64,000 nucleotides of DNA from contig RAZA01000021.1 of the NCBI GenBank assembly GCA_003612485.1, forward strand, positions 1 to 64,000. Reading direction: 5' to 3'. The position numbers were made by a program, and so were the translations under genes. Source of the stretch: a bacterium D16-50 (lineage in GTDB: Bacteria > Bacillota > Clostridia > Lachnospirales > Lachnospiraceae). Under the pieces are notes generated by a model, which was not told where the DNA came from, searched no databases, and worked only from the letters and a program-made list of their open reading frames with translations. Positions 36,414 to 44,675 of this stretch are shown piece after piece; position 1 is the stretch's first letter, and each line of letters starts with the position of its first letter.

Positions 36414-37171
36414 GTTTGGCGGAGAGCCAGATCCTTTATGACCTCTCCTGCGATGATCAGCCCGGCCACGGGCGGGACGAAGGAATTGCTGCCGGGAACC
36501 CGCTTGTGGCCGTTGTTTTTTTCTGGGAGAGCGGGGGAGAAGGAGGCAGGCTTTGGGGCGTCATCCGCCGTCTCCTCCAACGGCGTGTGGGGAGCCTCCT
36601 GTGAATAGACTACTTTCAGCGCCTTTATGCCTCTGCGCTTCAGCTCCCGCCGCATGACCTTGGCCAGAGGGCAGACGGATGTGCTGTAGATATCGGCCAC
36701 CTGAAAGGCCGTGGGATCCAGCTTGTTTCCGGCTCCCATAGAGCTGATGATAGGTGTCCCGGAAGCAGCTGCGTTCATCACCAGAGCGATTTTTCCGGTG
36801 ACGGTATCTATGGCGTCTATTATATAGTCATATTCGGAAAAGCGGAAGCTGTCTGCGGTCTCAGGCAGGTAGAATACTTTGTGTACGCATATCTTTACAT
36901 CAGGGTTGATCTCAGCGATCCTTTCTGCGGCAACGTCTACCTTGTACCGTCCTATGGTGCGCCAGGTGGCATGGAGCTGTCGGTTTATGTTGCTTTCACA
37001 TATGATGTCGCTGTCTATGAGATCCATGGCGCCTATGCCTGAACGGGCCAGAGCCTCCGCCGCATAGCCGCCTACCCCGCCTACACCGAACACGGCGACC
37101 CGCGCGGTGGCGAGCCTTTCCATGGCATCCTTGCCGAATAAGATCTCAGTTCTTGAAAATGGATTGGACAT
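36398..37171 (-). CDS. tcdA: tRNA threonylcarbamoyladenosine dehydratase (TcdA, E1-like)
   Basis: Cyclises the t6A modification at position 37 of ANN-decoding tRNAs, using ATP. 257 residues of the ThiF/MoeB/E1 fold. The nucleotide motif VAVFGVGGVGGYAAEALARSG starts near residue 24, followed by DSDIICESNINRQ with the conserved Asp and Asn/Arg, and the adenylation-site region IIDAIDTVTGKIAL. TcdA-typical segments SMGAGNKLDPT and the C-terminal FVPPVAGLIIAGEVI are present. ATG 37171 follows AGAGGTG; an in-frame GTG lies at 37180. The 3' end overlaps the hemerythrin-receiver gene. Confidence 0.92.
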   Translation of the reverse strand: MSNPFSRTEILFGKDAMERLATARVAVFGVGGVGGYAAEALARSGIGAMDLIDSDIICESNINRQLHATWRTIGRYKVDVAAERIAEINPDVKICVHKVFYLPETADSFRFSEYDYIIDAIDTVTGKIALVMNAAASGTPIISSMGAGNKLDPTAFQVADIYSTSVCPLAKVMRRELKRRGIKALKVVYSQEAPHTPLEETADDAPKPASFSPALPEKNNGHKRVPGSNSFVPPVAGLIIAGEVIKDLALRQTHPML

Positions 37172-37444
37172 TGGAAACACCTCTTTTTATGTTCTTTGAT
37201 AAACAGATCCGTCTTTTACGGCGGCGGGCCTGACGGCGCGCTGCCCGGACAGGCTCTGGCAGGGCATATTATAAGCTTGGCAGCAGGGATTGTCAAGGGC
37301 GAGTCAAAAGCGGGCCTAAAGCGGGTCAGACATTAAAATAGAGCCTGCAAAAATATGCGTCTGGGGCGCGGATGTATATGGGCAGCGGAAGCGGTATTTT
37401 GGCAGGACAGTTTTTAATATGATATTTTCAGGGGGTGAGAAGGT

Positions 37445-38641
37445 ATGGGCGCCGAAGTTTATGATGAAAAATCAGTCATCCGCAATGTAATTGTTTCAAG
37501 CCAGCATTTGGACAAAAGATGCACCGACAGTATTGAGGATATCGTCTCGGATATATGCGGTTTGCAGTATGATCCGAACCCCACCATCCATTTGAACCAT
37601 TATATGATGCTTTGGAACAGAAAAAAAGATTTTTCTGTGGGGGACTTGGATACTGCGGCGTATAAAGAATTTAAAATTACGGAAGCATTTGCTTTCAAGC
37701 GCAATATGTTTTTTGTTCCCACCGATGAATTTGCAGTTTACCGTGCCGCCCTCAAAGATGTTGTAAGATGGGGGTCTTCGGATGAAAGCTGGTTAGCGGC
37801 GGCGAGCGGCCCGGAGGATCTGGCCGCGGAAGAGGAATTGAGGAAGGGGCTTAAGAACCAGCCCGGTATGACCACCAATCAGATTTGGGAGTGCCTGCAC
37901 TTATCCGATGAATGGCATGCCTATGTAAAAGCAAGAAGAGCAGGCGATCTTGGCTTTGAGCTGCCCATATTCCGTGCATTTTATAGGCTGAAACGCAAGA
38001 CAGATTTGGTGACCTGCGGCAGAAATCCGGGTACATTCAAAGAACCTCTTTATATCCTCAAGGAAAACATAGGCATTAAGGAATGGCCAAACTCCGGAAT
38101 GGATAAAAACAGAGCCAGATCCATAATTATAGAAAAGCTGATAGCTTCTTTTGGGGTGACATATCCCGTGCATATATCGCATATAACGGGAATTCCCACT
38201 GCCGAAGTCAAGCCCTTCTTTTCTGCTTTGGAGCAGGAAGGGAAAATAGCGCCGGTGAAGGTGGGGAAAAAGTCATATTACATCCATTGGTCAAAGACAT
38301 ACCTGCTTGATAGATGCGCAGAGGGGGACAGCGAAGAGGTTCGTCTCATTTCCCCCATGGATATTCTTGTGCGGGACCAAACATGGCTGAAAACATTTTT
38401 TGATTATTCTTATACATTTGAATATTTCAAGAAAAAGGGCATGAAATGGCCGCTTTCAATCCTTGTTGGAAACCGGTTTGTAGGGTATTTTGACTGCAAG
38501 ATGGAGTGGCGGACCAAGAGATTCTTAATAAAGGAGAAAAACATATTCGATTCCGCGTTTAGGGATCACAAGGGGATCGGGCTTGCATTGCAAGATTTGG
38601 CCGCCTTTCATGGGGCTGAGGACATTGTGGAAATAATATAG
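37445..38641 (+). CDS. YcaQ/AlkX-like winged-helix DNA glycosylase family protein
   Basis: 398 residues of the HTH_42 family. YcaQ (AlkX) of E. coli unhooks DNA interstrand crosslinks, AlkZ of Streptomyces removes azinomycin adducts. Three winged helices are expected; the catalytic motif of this family is Q-hydrophobic-D in AlkX and Q-hydrophobic-Q in AlkZ. Here residues ~38-42 read GLQYDP, i.e. Q-Y-D, the AlkX form. The barrel segment ISPMDILVRDQ and LVGNRFVGYFDCKMEW fits. The gene is more AT-rich than its left neighbours and sits beside a mobile element, so recent acquisition is possible. GGGGGTGAG precedes the ATG. Confidence 0.8.
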   Translation: MGAEVYDEKSVIRNVIVSSQHLDKRCTDSIEDIVSDICGLQYDPNPTIHLNHYMMLWNRKKDFSVGDLDTAAYKEFKITEAFAFKRNMFFVPTDEFAVYRAALKDVVRWGSSDESWLAAASGPEDLAAEEELRKGLKNQPGMTTNQIWECLHLSDEWHAYVKARRAGDLGFELPIFRAFYRLKRKTDLVTCGRNPGTFKEPLYILKENIGIKEWPNSGMDKNRARSIIIEKLIASFGVTYPVHISHITGIPTAEVKPFFSALEQEGKIAPVKVGKKSYYIHWSKTYLLDRCAEGDSEEVRLISPMDILVRDQTWLKTFFDYSYTFEYFKKKGMKWPLSILVGNRFVGYFDCKMEWRTKRFLIKEKNIFDSAFRDHKGIGLALQDLAAFHGAEDIVEII

Positions 38642-39094
38642 TCCAGCAAGCAGAATGAGACTGTCTTAAAAAGGGCAGGGGGTGAGTTAAAACAGTGTAA
38701 ACCAGCCAAAGGAATGCGAAAAAATCCCGGGCCTGCACCAAACGCGAAGCCCGGGATTAATGGGGTGGCCTTTCGGCCACTCATAAAGGGGAGGATTTAG
38801 AAAGTCAAATTTGTGGTAGTTTATTGCTGTTTACAGATGCAGCAATAGGCTTATTCTTGGCCTTATATGGTTTATAGCTGTTTATGGCAGTTTATGGACG
38901 AAGTGGCAAAGGTGAGTCAGATTCTAGCGAAATATGGATGGGCAGAGAAGACAGAATACTTGCAAAAGAGTATTTTGTCTTTTTCATTTGCTATAGCAGA
39001 AGTCTGAAATTCATAAGGAAAATTTCAAGGAAAAAGAGGAGTGCAATTACACTTAGAAAAGAAGTATGCTGAAAATGTCGAAAGGAGGCGAAAA
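38642..39094. repeat. Left end of a 6-kb integrated element (att-like direct repeat and hairpins)
   Basis: A 453-base gap. AAAAGGGCAGGGGGTGAGT at 38669-38687 recurs exactly at 44675-44693. Behind both copies come related blocks: ATGCGAAAAA, a hairpin with GCCCGGGATT as right arm, then AAAGGGGAGGATT (about 38788-38800 and 44778-44792). The left copy has a perfect hairpin and an extra GTGGCC/GGCCAC hairpin. The exact crossover cannot be fixed by eye. Bases 38805-38900 hold short GTTTATNGC-like repeats, possibly recombinase arm sites. No gene is evident. Confidence 0.65.
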
Positions 39095-39352
39095 ATGAAG
39101 CAGCGAGGCAATGTAAAGCCTGAGGACTTTGTGGGTGTATACAAGGACATTGCGGAAATTATCGGGGTGGATGCGACAATTGCGCTTCACAATGTCTTTC
39201 AGGGACAGCAGATTACTTTGCCCAAAAAGCTGTATACACATGAGTATATTCTGTCGCAAGTAGAAGGAAACGCAAATGTCAGGGATACTGCATCAAGGTT
39301 TGGCTATACGGAACGAAGGCTGCGGCAGATTATCAAGGATAATCGGTGCTAA
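39095..39352 (+). CDS. Mor-family transcription activator-like protein
   Basis: 85 residues. ATG 39095 follows AAAGGAGG at 39081-39088. The layout resembles the phage Mu Mor/C activator family: a helical N-terminal dimerisation part (DFVGVYKDIAEIIGVDATIALHNVF), a turn with ITLPKKLYT, and a C-terminal helix-turn-helix (NVRDTASRFGYTERRLRQIIKD). It is the first gene of the integrated element and probably regulates it. The similarity is from my reading of the pattern, so moderately sure. Confidence 0.7.
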   Translation: MKQRGNVKPEDFVGVYKDIAEIIGVDATIALHNVFQGQQITLPKKLYTHEYILSQVEGNANVRDTASRFGYTERRLRQIIKDNRC

Positions 39353-39464
39353 AAGCTTGAAGCAGTGTGGACAGAAAATTATGGAGGAAGGGGGAGAGCA
39401 GTTCAAATTACGAAGGATTATAGGCGGCGCATGAAGTTTAGAAAATGATAGGGAGAATAGCAAC

Positions 39465-39905
39465 ATGAAAAAATTGGAAAAACGAGAGAATTGGAAAAAA
39501 CAGACACCGTATGACATAGTGGCAAATACGGCAGTTCTGTTGATTCTGGATGGCATTTTCGGTTTGGTGATGCGTATCATGTATACGGCTTCTGAGGGAT
39601 TTTATTTTAGTACAATTGTGATGGCGATAGCGTCTTTGTTTCTTCTTCTCAGCGGAGTTATCGGTTTAAAAGTTCGAGAAGAACATGAGAAACTGAATCT
39701 ATGTTTCATATTGTTTATAATCTGTGTGATTACATATGTGATTTCTCTTGTGCTTATGGGGATGGAGGATGCAGATTTTGAAGAAGCGCTTTCAGGCATT
39801 ATGATTACGATATTCTTATTTCTGCTTTGGGGTGTTTTGATAGCGAGAGCCTATATATTTAAGCGAAAAGGCGGTTCTGACAAGGGGAATGTCGAGAGCG
39901 CATAA
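39465..39905 (+). CDS. Four-helix membrane protein of the integrated element
   Basis: 146 residues, function unknown. Four hydrophobic helices at about 22-42, 50-70, 80-100 and 112-135, with short charged loops (VREEHEKLN between helices two and three). The N terminus is Lys-rich and so cytoplasmic. It is followed closely by a second small membrane protein, a pairing often seen as cargo of mobile elements (immunity, export or stress functions), but nothing here identifies which. Confidence 0.65.
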   Translation: MKKLEKRENWKKQTPYDIVANTAVLLILDGIFGLVMRIMYTASEGFYFSTIVMAIASLFLLLSGVIGLKVREEHEKLNLCFILFIICVITYVISLVLMGMEDADFEEALSGIMITIFLFLLWGVLIARAYIFKRKGGSDKGNVESA

Positions 39906-39973
39906 ATGGACTGCAGTCCACACCTATATACTAAAATATGCAGACAATGAAGAACAAAAGGAGGAGAGCAAAA

Positions 39974-40174
39974 GTGGATATGTTACTTGGAATTGCGGTT
40001 TTAGCGTATATACCAACCGCATGGTGGGCGGCAAACAAAGTATGGTATTCAAAGCACACATATTTTGTGACGGATTCGGCTGCCTTTTATGGGAAAAAAT
40101 TTGCAACGGTATTTTGTCTGGGATGGATATTCATTCCAATTGCGATTATTCAAAAGGTAATGAATAAAAGGTAA
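39974..40174 (+). CDS. Small two-helix membrane protein
   Basis: 66 residues from GTG 39974, chosen because GGAGGAG (39960-39966) lies seven bases ahead; the frame is open up to 39938. Two hydrophobic segments: LLGIAVLAYIPTAWWAA near the start and FATVFCLGWIFIPIAII near the end, with an aromatic loop between. No family recognised. It follows the four-helix protein in the same direction and may be co-transcribed with it. Confidence 0.55.
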   Translation: MDMLLGIAVLAYIPTAWWAANKVWYSKHTYFVTDSAAFYGKKFATVFCLGWIFIPIAIIQKVMNKR

Positions 40175-40214
40175 TGCATAAAAGATAATGCATAAAAGAT
40201 GGAGCGAAAATGGG

Positions 40215-40247
40215 AGGCACCTTTGTTGAGAGGGTGCTTCTTTTCTT
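40215..40247 (+). terminator. Rho-independent terminator (or attenuator) before the small peptide gene
   Basis: AGGCACC (40215-40221) pairs with GGTGCTT (40233-40239), followed by CTTTTCTT. It lies only 16 bases before the start codon of the 31-residue peptide, too close for a separate promoter, so read-through or attenuation may govern that gene. Confidence 0.7.
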
Positions 40248-40262
40248 ATGGAGGTGAATGCA

Positions 40263-40358
40263 GTGAAAAAAGAGGTAATGAAAGTAGCAGCAAAAATGGC
40301 ATTGGCAGCAGTTATGGCACTGGTTCAGGCAATAGATAAATGGGTAGCAAAGAAGTAA
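40263..40358 (+). CDS. 31-residue cationic amphipathic peptide
   Basis: A short frame from GTG 40263 to TAA 40358 with an excellent GGAGGTG site (40250-40256) seven bases ahead. It begins MKKEVMKVAAKMALAAV and ends DKWVAKK, with an uninterrupted Ala/Val/Met/Leu-rich helix between. Lysines fall on one face and the hydrophobic residues on the other; net charge is clearly positive. Such peptides can be membrane-active toxins, leaderless bacteriocin-like peptides, or small membrane regulators. An ATG at 40248 in the same frame would give a 36-residue form. It sits alone between two terminators. No function can be claimed. Confidence 0.55.
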   Translation: MKKEVMKVAAKMALAAVMALVQAIDKWVAKK

Positions 40359-40370
40359 AGTAAACAAAAA

Positions 40371-40399
40371 GGGAAGATTTCAGTTGTCTTCTCTTTTTT
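40371..40399 (+). terminator. Rho-independent terminator after the small peptide gene
   Basis: GGGAAGA pairs with TCTTCTC (one G-T pair) around a nine-base loop, followed by six T. Confidence 0.82.
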
Positions 40400-40444
40400 G
40401 GAGGAATATACTGTAGGTATTATTTATACAGCGGAGGGAATAGC

Positions 40445-42226
40445 ATGGGATTATCATTTCAGGATTTTTTGGAGGAAATCAGTGGGTATAAAAAACAATA
40501 TGATTGCTGCAACGGTGAGATTGTTTTAAATCTGTCAGGGGAAAAAGAACTAATAGCCAAATATATTCCTAAAATAAAAAAGGAAGATTGGGAATGGCAG
40601 TGGGGAGACGATGGAGCAGCGATATGGTTTAAACTTTGTTTTGTTCTGGAAGACAGCGAGGACAGAAAAGCAGAGTTCGAATTATTTGTATATGGGGTGA
40701 AACAGCAGACAGAGATTGAGAGGGAGGAAATTCAAGACCTGATAGGGGAACTATATAAAGACAAATGGGTAAAAAATAAAGGAGAATTGACGAAGCTCTT
40801 TGAACGCTATATCAGGTACTATATTAAAGATTACCTGAATAGGAATAGCCATATTTTTACTAATTGTGGTTGGAAAAAGGAAAATGGTGGAAAAGAGTTT
40901 TATTCCCTGACAAAAAGGGGTTGTTTTAATTTTTCGTTTATTGAGGACATGTTTGGAAACGCTGTCTTTAAGAAGCATAGGAGCGGGGAAGATTTTTCTG
41001 CAATACTATTTGGGTTCAATCAATGCAAGGAACTATATGATTTTCTCTTTTCTGACCCTGCTTTGATAGGCATATTTGCGTATACAATTCATGCGCTGGT
41101 ATGGGATTATGGATGTGAGTATAATAAAGAGTATTATGAAAGCTGTCTGGAGTCTGTGGAAAATCGGGATGCATTGTTTTTCTCTGCCTGCATATATGGC
41201 AAGGATACAGATAAAGCCAAAGTGATAGCAAATATATTGTGCAATGTATTTCAAGAGCCGAAGACTAGCTGGACTATCATATCTACGAAGCACCATGTCT
41301 CAGCCACGTCCATGAAAACAACGGTAGATAAGGTGAAAAAATATAGCAGCGTTCCTATTATTGTAACCAGTAAGACCGACCATATGATGAAGTCTTCTAA
41401 AATTGTGAAAGAACTGTATCACAATAGAGAGGCTATGAAGCTGTTTGTTTATCCTGTTTTCATAAACGATACTCCAATCAATGCGGACGAAATAGCAAAC
41501 TTCAATGTGGACAGAGTGCTGCTGCCGTTTTCTATTAAGGACAGAGAAACAGCCCGCAAGTTGCACGAGCAAATGGCAGTGCTGCTATTTTCGTTTGTAC
41601 TATACTTGCGAGATGTGTCTATGAATAGCGAGCGCAATTTTACTTTGAACAAAGAATATGGGAACTTGTTGGATGCCCGAAAGGACTTTGGGGAAGAATG
41701 GGTGGAAAAAAATCTTCCCTTATTTTTGCTGTATGCAGCTTTGAAATTTTTCTGCGATTTCATAAAGCAGTTTCAAAAAGAGGAAGGGGAGAAATTGCTT
41801 TCCTTATATCGGGATAATATAGTAAATATCGGGCAAACAGAGCATTCAAAACGGCAGACACAAGGGGAACAGCCCACGCCAGAGCAGGAGATGGGATATC
41901 TTTTGCGCCTGCACCAATTGATTCAAAAATCCTTGAAACAGAAGGAAGAGTGGCTGTTTGAGGGAAACGAGCCAAGAGGAGAAAAGGAAAGGTGTTACTA
42001 TATGCAAGCTGTATGGTACGAGAAATTCAGTGAAAATGTTAAAAAAGAGAAAATGCCAAAAATCAGTCAGCGAAAAATGATAGCGATTTTGAAAAAATAC
42101 GGTTACTTAAAGCAACAGAAAAATAGCACTGCGAATGTGTTACAGCGAGATAAAAAACCATATTATACAATTTTGGCGGATGCTTTCACCGAGGCGGTTA
42201 ATCAGTGGAATATTCCGTCACAATAG
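40445..42226 (+). CDS. Large protein of the integrated element, unknown function
   Basis: 593 residues, not recognised. No signal peptide. The first ~230 residues are mixed, with many aromatic residues. The segment FFSACIYGKDTDKAKVIANILCNVF (about 240-265) looks like a degenerate P-loop followed by an ATPase-like beta strand (SWTIISTKHH), in the place where DUF927/helicase-like plasmid proteins keep GxxxxGKT. The C terminus (MIAILKKYGYLKQQ...YYTILADAF) resembles a winged helix. By position beside a mobilisation module it could be the replication or primase-like protein of the element. Its 3' end overlaps the relaxase gene by 29 bases, tail to tail. Confidence 0.6.
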   Translation: MGLSFQDFLEEISGYKKQYDCCNGEIVLNLSGEKELIAKYIPKIKKEDWEWQWGDDGAAIWFKLCFVLEDSEDRKAEFELFVYGVKQQTEIEREEIQDLIGELYKDKWVKNKGELTKLFERYIRYYIKDYLNRNSHIFTNCGWKKENGGKEFYSLTKRGCFNFSFIEDMFGNAVFKKHRSGEDFSAILFGFNQCKELYDFLFSDPALIGIFAYTIHALVWDYGCEYNKEYYESCLESVENRDALFFSACIYGKDTDKAKVIANILCNVFQEPKTSWTIISTKHHVSATSMKTTVDKVKKYSSVPIIVTSKTDHMMKSSKIVKELYHNREAMKLFVYPVFINDTPINADEIANFNVDRVLLPFSIKDRETARKLHEQMAVLLFSFVLYLRDVSMNSERNFTLNKEYGNLLDARKDFGEEWVEKNLPLFLLYAALKFFCDFIKQFQKEEGEKLLSLYRDNIVNIGQTEHSKRQTQGEQPTPEQEMGYLLRLHQLIQKSLKQKEEWLFEGNEPRGEKERCYYMQAVWYEKFSENVKKEKMPKISQRKMIAILKKYGYLKQQKNSTANVLQRDKKPYYTILADAFTEAVNQWNIPSQ

Positions 42227-42671
42227 AATCTATGATTCTGTGAAGCTCAAACAAGCGTTCCTTGTTCATTTTAATCCGCTTTCCCGTTTTGTAATTGATG
42301 GGATTCAAAGCAAAATGGATATGCTTGTTGCAAGGCAGCCCATCATTGTCAAACTCATGAAGTCCAAATACTATTTGGTAATCGCTGAAGTAGTCAACAA
42401 TCTGGAAAGCGATATTAAAGTAAGCGTCATAGGATAGGTTGTATTCTTTTGACAGACTCAGGTAAAAATGATAGACTCGCCTTCCCTTTTCATTGCGGTA
42501 TCTTTTTTGGACTTGCAGGAATTCTTTTGTTAATATCAGAATTTCCTCCTCATGGATATTTGATATTCCATGAGGATTCTTTTTAGGATTTCTGACATAT
42601 CTTATCACATAGAAAATGGCAGATTCCTTGTCATATTTTCCTTTCACAATTTGTAAATATTTTTCAGCCAT
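42198..42671 (-). CDS. Compact relaxase (mobilisation protein, nuclease domain only)
   Basis: 157 residues. The C-terminal part has the metal-binding histidine motif of MOB-type relaxases (CNKHIHFALNPINYKTGKRI). The N-terminal part contains Tyr residues near YVIRYVRNP, one of which could be the nicking tyrosine. It lacks the long C-terminal domain of ordinary relaxases (300-600 residues), but ends in a complete-looking helix, so it is a natural mini-form more than a truncation. It overlaps the upstream MobC-like gene by eight bases, the usual mobC-mobA order. It should nick oriT to start transfer with help from a co-resident conjugative element. Confidence 0.72.
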   Translation of the reverse strand: MAEKYLQIVKGKYDKESAIFYVIRYVRNPKKNPHGISNIHEEEILILTKEFLQVQKRYRNEKGRRVYHFYLSLSKEYNLSYDAYFNIAFQIVDYFSDYQIVFGLHEFDNDGLPCNKHIHFALNPINYKTGKRIKMNKERLFELHRIIDSIVTEYSTD

Positions 42672-42912
42672 TTAACAGCCGCCTCATTTCTTTGATGTAG
42701 TCTTTTTTGGAGAGTAACTTGTATTCCAGTTTGGACAAGAGTGTTCTTATGTGTGGAACAATGGTTAAATCTGTATTACTGCTGCCGCTTTTTGGCAGAC
42801 TTTGCCGAGCGATATAATCACTCATAGTGCAATTGTTTTGCTGGGCAAGACTATTTATCCTATCATATTCTTCTTTTGTCACCCGAAGTGATATAGTCTT
42901 ATTTTTGTTCAT
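42664..42912 (-). CDS. MobC-like relaxosome accessory protein (ribbon-helix-helix)
   Basis: 82 residues. The N-terminal ISLRVTKEEYDRINSLAQQNNCTMSDYIARQSL is the ribbon-helix-helix pattern of MobC proteins, which bind and melt oriT DNA for the relaxase. The C-terminal helix is short (LLSKLEYKLLSKKDYIKEM). It overlaps the relaxase gene start, so the two are coupled. The region directly upstream is AT-rich and gene-free, where an oriT would be expected. Confidence 0.75.
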   Translation of the reverse strand: MNKNKTISLRVTKEEYDRINSLAQQNNCTMSDYIARQSLPKSGSSNTDLTIVPHIRTLLSKLEYKLLSKKDYIKEMRRLLNG

Positions 42913-43229
42913 ATTATTCCTCCATTACGATAAGCTTATATTTTATACTTTATATTTTAGATTTTAATATGTTTATACATCCTTATTCTCTATGGTTTCT
43001 TCTATATTGACATATGGATAGTGAAGAAAATCCTAAATTCATAAATATAAATAACAAGATTAGCAAAATGTATTACATGAAATTTTTTATCATGCATATT
43101 TCTATTCGTATTACGTTAATGTCAATGCGAATTATTTTTTTATACAAACGTAAACACAAGGGTAATGCAAACACATGATTGCTTTTTGCATTTGTTTCTG
43201 AATGTAATACAAATTGGAGGACTTTGTGC
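42913..43229. other. Gene-free AT-rich region between mobC and xis; candidate oriT location
   Basis: 317 bases between divergent genes. It has very low G+C and several short inverted repeats, for example ATTCG/CGAAT near 43105-43135. oriT sequences commonly lie just upstream of mobC, so this is the likely place, but no nic-site consensus was recognised. The promoter for the xis gene must also be here. Confidence 0.35.
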
Positions 43230-43511
43230 ATGAAAAATCAAAAAAGGAAGCCATATATTATGTCAGAGAATGAAGAAGGGGGAAACAAAGAATTGAAAGA
43301 AGCCACTCGTCTGGATGAAAAACGCTGCCTTACAATCAATGAGTTTCAAGAGTATTTCAGCATTGGACGGAATAATGCTTTAAAGCTTGCCCGACAATCA
43401 GGAGCGATTATCCGTATAGGAAGGAAAATACTGGTTGACAGAATAGTCTTTGACGAATGGCTGGATGAACAATGGGATGGGCATACAAAAGAAGAGTGTG
43501 TACTTATTTGA
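43230..43511 (+). CDS. xis: Excisionase-like helix-turn-helix protein
   Basis: 93 residues from ATG 43230, which follows TTGGAGG; the frame is open from 43179. The C-terminal two thirds match the excisionase/MerR-like winged helix of Tn916-type elements (CLTINEFQEYFSIGRNNALKLARQSGAIIRIGRKILVDRIVFDEWLDEQ). Such proteins bend att DNA and bias the neighbouring integrase toward excision. The integrase starts 15 bases downstream, so xis and int are one unit. Confidence 0.85.
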   Translation: MKNQKRKPYIMSENEEGGNKELKEATRLDEKRCLTINEFQEYFSIGRNNALKLARQSGAIIRIGRKILVDRIVFDEWLDEQWDGHTKEECVLI

Positions 43512-43526
43512 GAGGAGGATGGAGGC

Positions 43527-44675
43527 ATGGCAGTTGCAAAGACTGGAAAAGAACTGCCCCAAGGGATTATGCTGAGAAAGGATGGAAGATATATCGGCAG
43601 ATTCAAGTATTTGGGAGATACCTATACGGTTTACGGAAAGACCGTGGAAGAAACACAAGAAAAGCTGGATGATTTGAAGTATGAGACTAGACATGGATTA
43701 TATGAGAAGGAAACAAATCTGACGGTAGATGCATGGTTCCGAACATGGATGGAGCAATACAAGGAATCTACGGTCAAGCAAGGAACCGTCAAAACTTATA
43801 CTTCTTTCTACGGCAACTACATAGCAGGCAGACTTGGAAAATTGAAGTTAAAAGATGTGCGTCCAGAGCATATCCAAAAGCTTTATAATGATTTGCATAA
43901 GCAAGGACTGCACAGAAATACCATAGAGATTGTTTCTATTGTGCTGGGAGGGATGTATAAGCAGGCCTATAAAAACCAACTGATAAGTAAGAATCCGGTT
44001 CCCCTTGCCACATTGCCCAAAGAAGCAGCGCATAAAGAAAGGAGGGTGCTTACCAGAGAAGAGCAGAAGGTATTTCTGGAATATGCTGCGGGCAGTCAGT
44101 ATGCGCCCATATTTGAGTTTGCGCTGTCAACGGGTATGCGTGGCGGCGAGATAAAGGCGCTTACTTGGGAAAATGTGAATTTCGGCAAGGAAATCATAGC
44201 CGTGAGACATACCCTGATTAAATCGGGGAAAGAGTATGCTTTGGACACGCCAAAGACGGGCAGCAGTTATCGGGATATTCCTATGATGGAAAATGTACGC
44301 ACATTGTTGAAGCGTCAAAAAATATGGCAGCAGGAAAGCAGATTGCGGCTTGGAGAATTATGGAATCCGGCGGAAGGATTGGAAAATCTGGTTTTCACTA
44401 CCGCTGTAGGGACACCGATAGATAAAGAATATTTGAAAAACAGCATTGACGGAATCGTAAAGAAAATCAACAAAGGCGGAATCGAATTTGAGCATATCAC
44501 CATGCATACCTTCCGGCACTCTTTTGCAACCCGCTGTATCGAAAATGGAATGAACCCTCAGACGCTGAAAGCGATTCTAGGTCACAGCAAGCTTGCAATG
44601 ACCATGGATTTGTACGCTCATGTTCTTCCAGACCAGAAAGCCGAGGAGATACGCAAAATAGCAAATCTGTTCTGA
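43527..44675 (+). CDS. int: Tyrosine integrase (Tn916-type) of the integrated element
   Basis: 382 residues. Residues ~10-60 form the AP2-like arm-binding domain (IMLRKDGRYIGRFKYLGDTYTV). Residues ~70-165 form the SAM-like core-binding domain. The catalytic residues are visible: Arg in STGMRGGEIKALTW, Lys in DTPKTGSSYRDIP, His/Arg in HTFRHSFATR, His in LGHSKLAMT, Tyr in DLYAHVLPDQ. It is intact, so the element may still move. The stop codon lies inside the right-hand direct repeat (44675-44693), i.e. the gene abuts the attachment end, as usual for such elements. Confidence 0.94.
   Translation: MAVAKTGKELPQGIMLRKDGRYIGRFKYLGDTYTVYGKTVEETQEKLDDLKYETRHGLYEKETNLTVDAWFRTWMEQYKESTVKQGTVKTYTSFYGNYIAGRLGKLKLKDVRPEHIQKLYNDLHKQGLHRNTIEIVSIVLGGMYKQAYKNQLISKNPVPLATLPKEAAHKERRVLTREEQKVFLEYAAGSQYAPIFEFALSTGMRGGEIKALTWENVNFGKEIIAVRHTLIKSGKEYALDTPKTGSSYRDIPMMENVRTLLKRQKIWQQESRLRLGELWNPAEGLENLVFTTAVGTPIDKEYLKNSIDGIVKKINKGGIEFEHITMHTFRHSFATRCIENGMNPQTLKAILGHSKLAMTMDLYAHVLPDQKAEEIRKIANLF

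Noticed and set aside
38884..39072. Open frame in the left end of the mobile element
   Set aside because: No ribosome site and overlaps the region of recombinase-site-like repeats.
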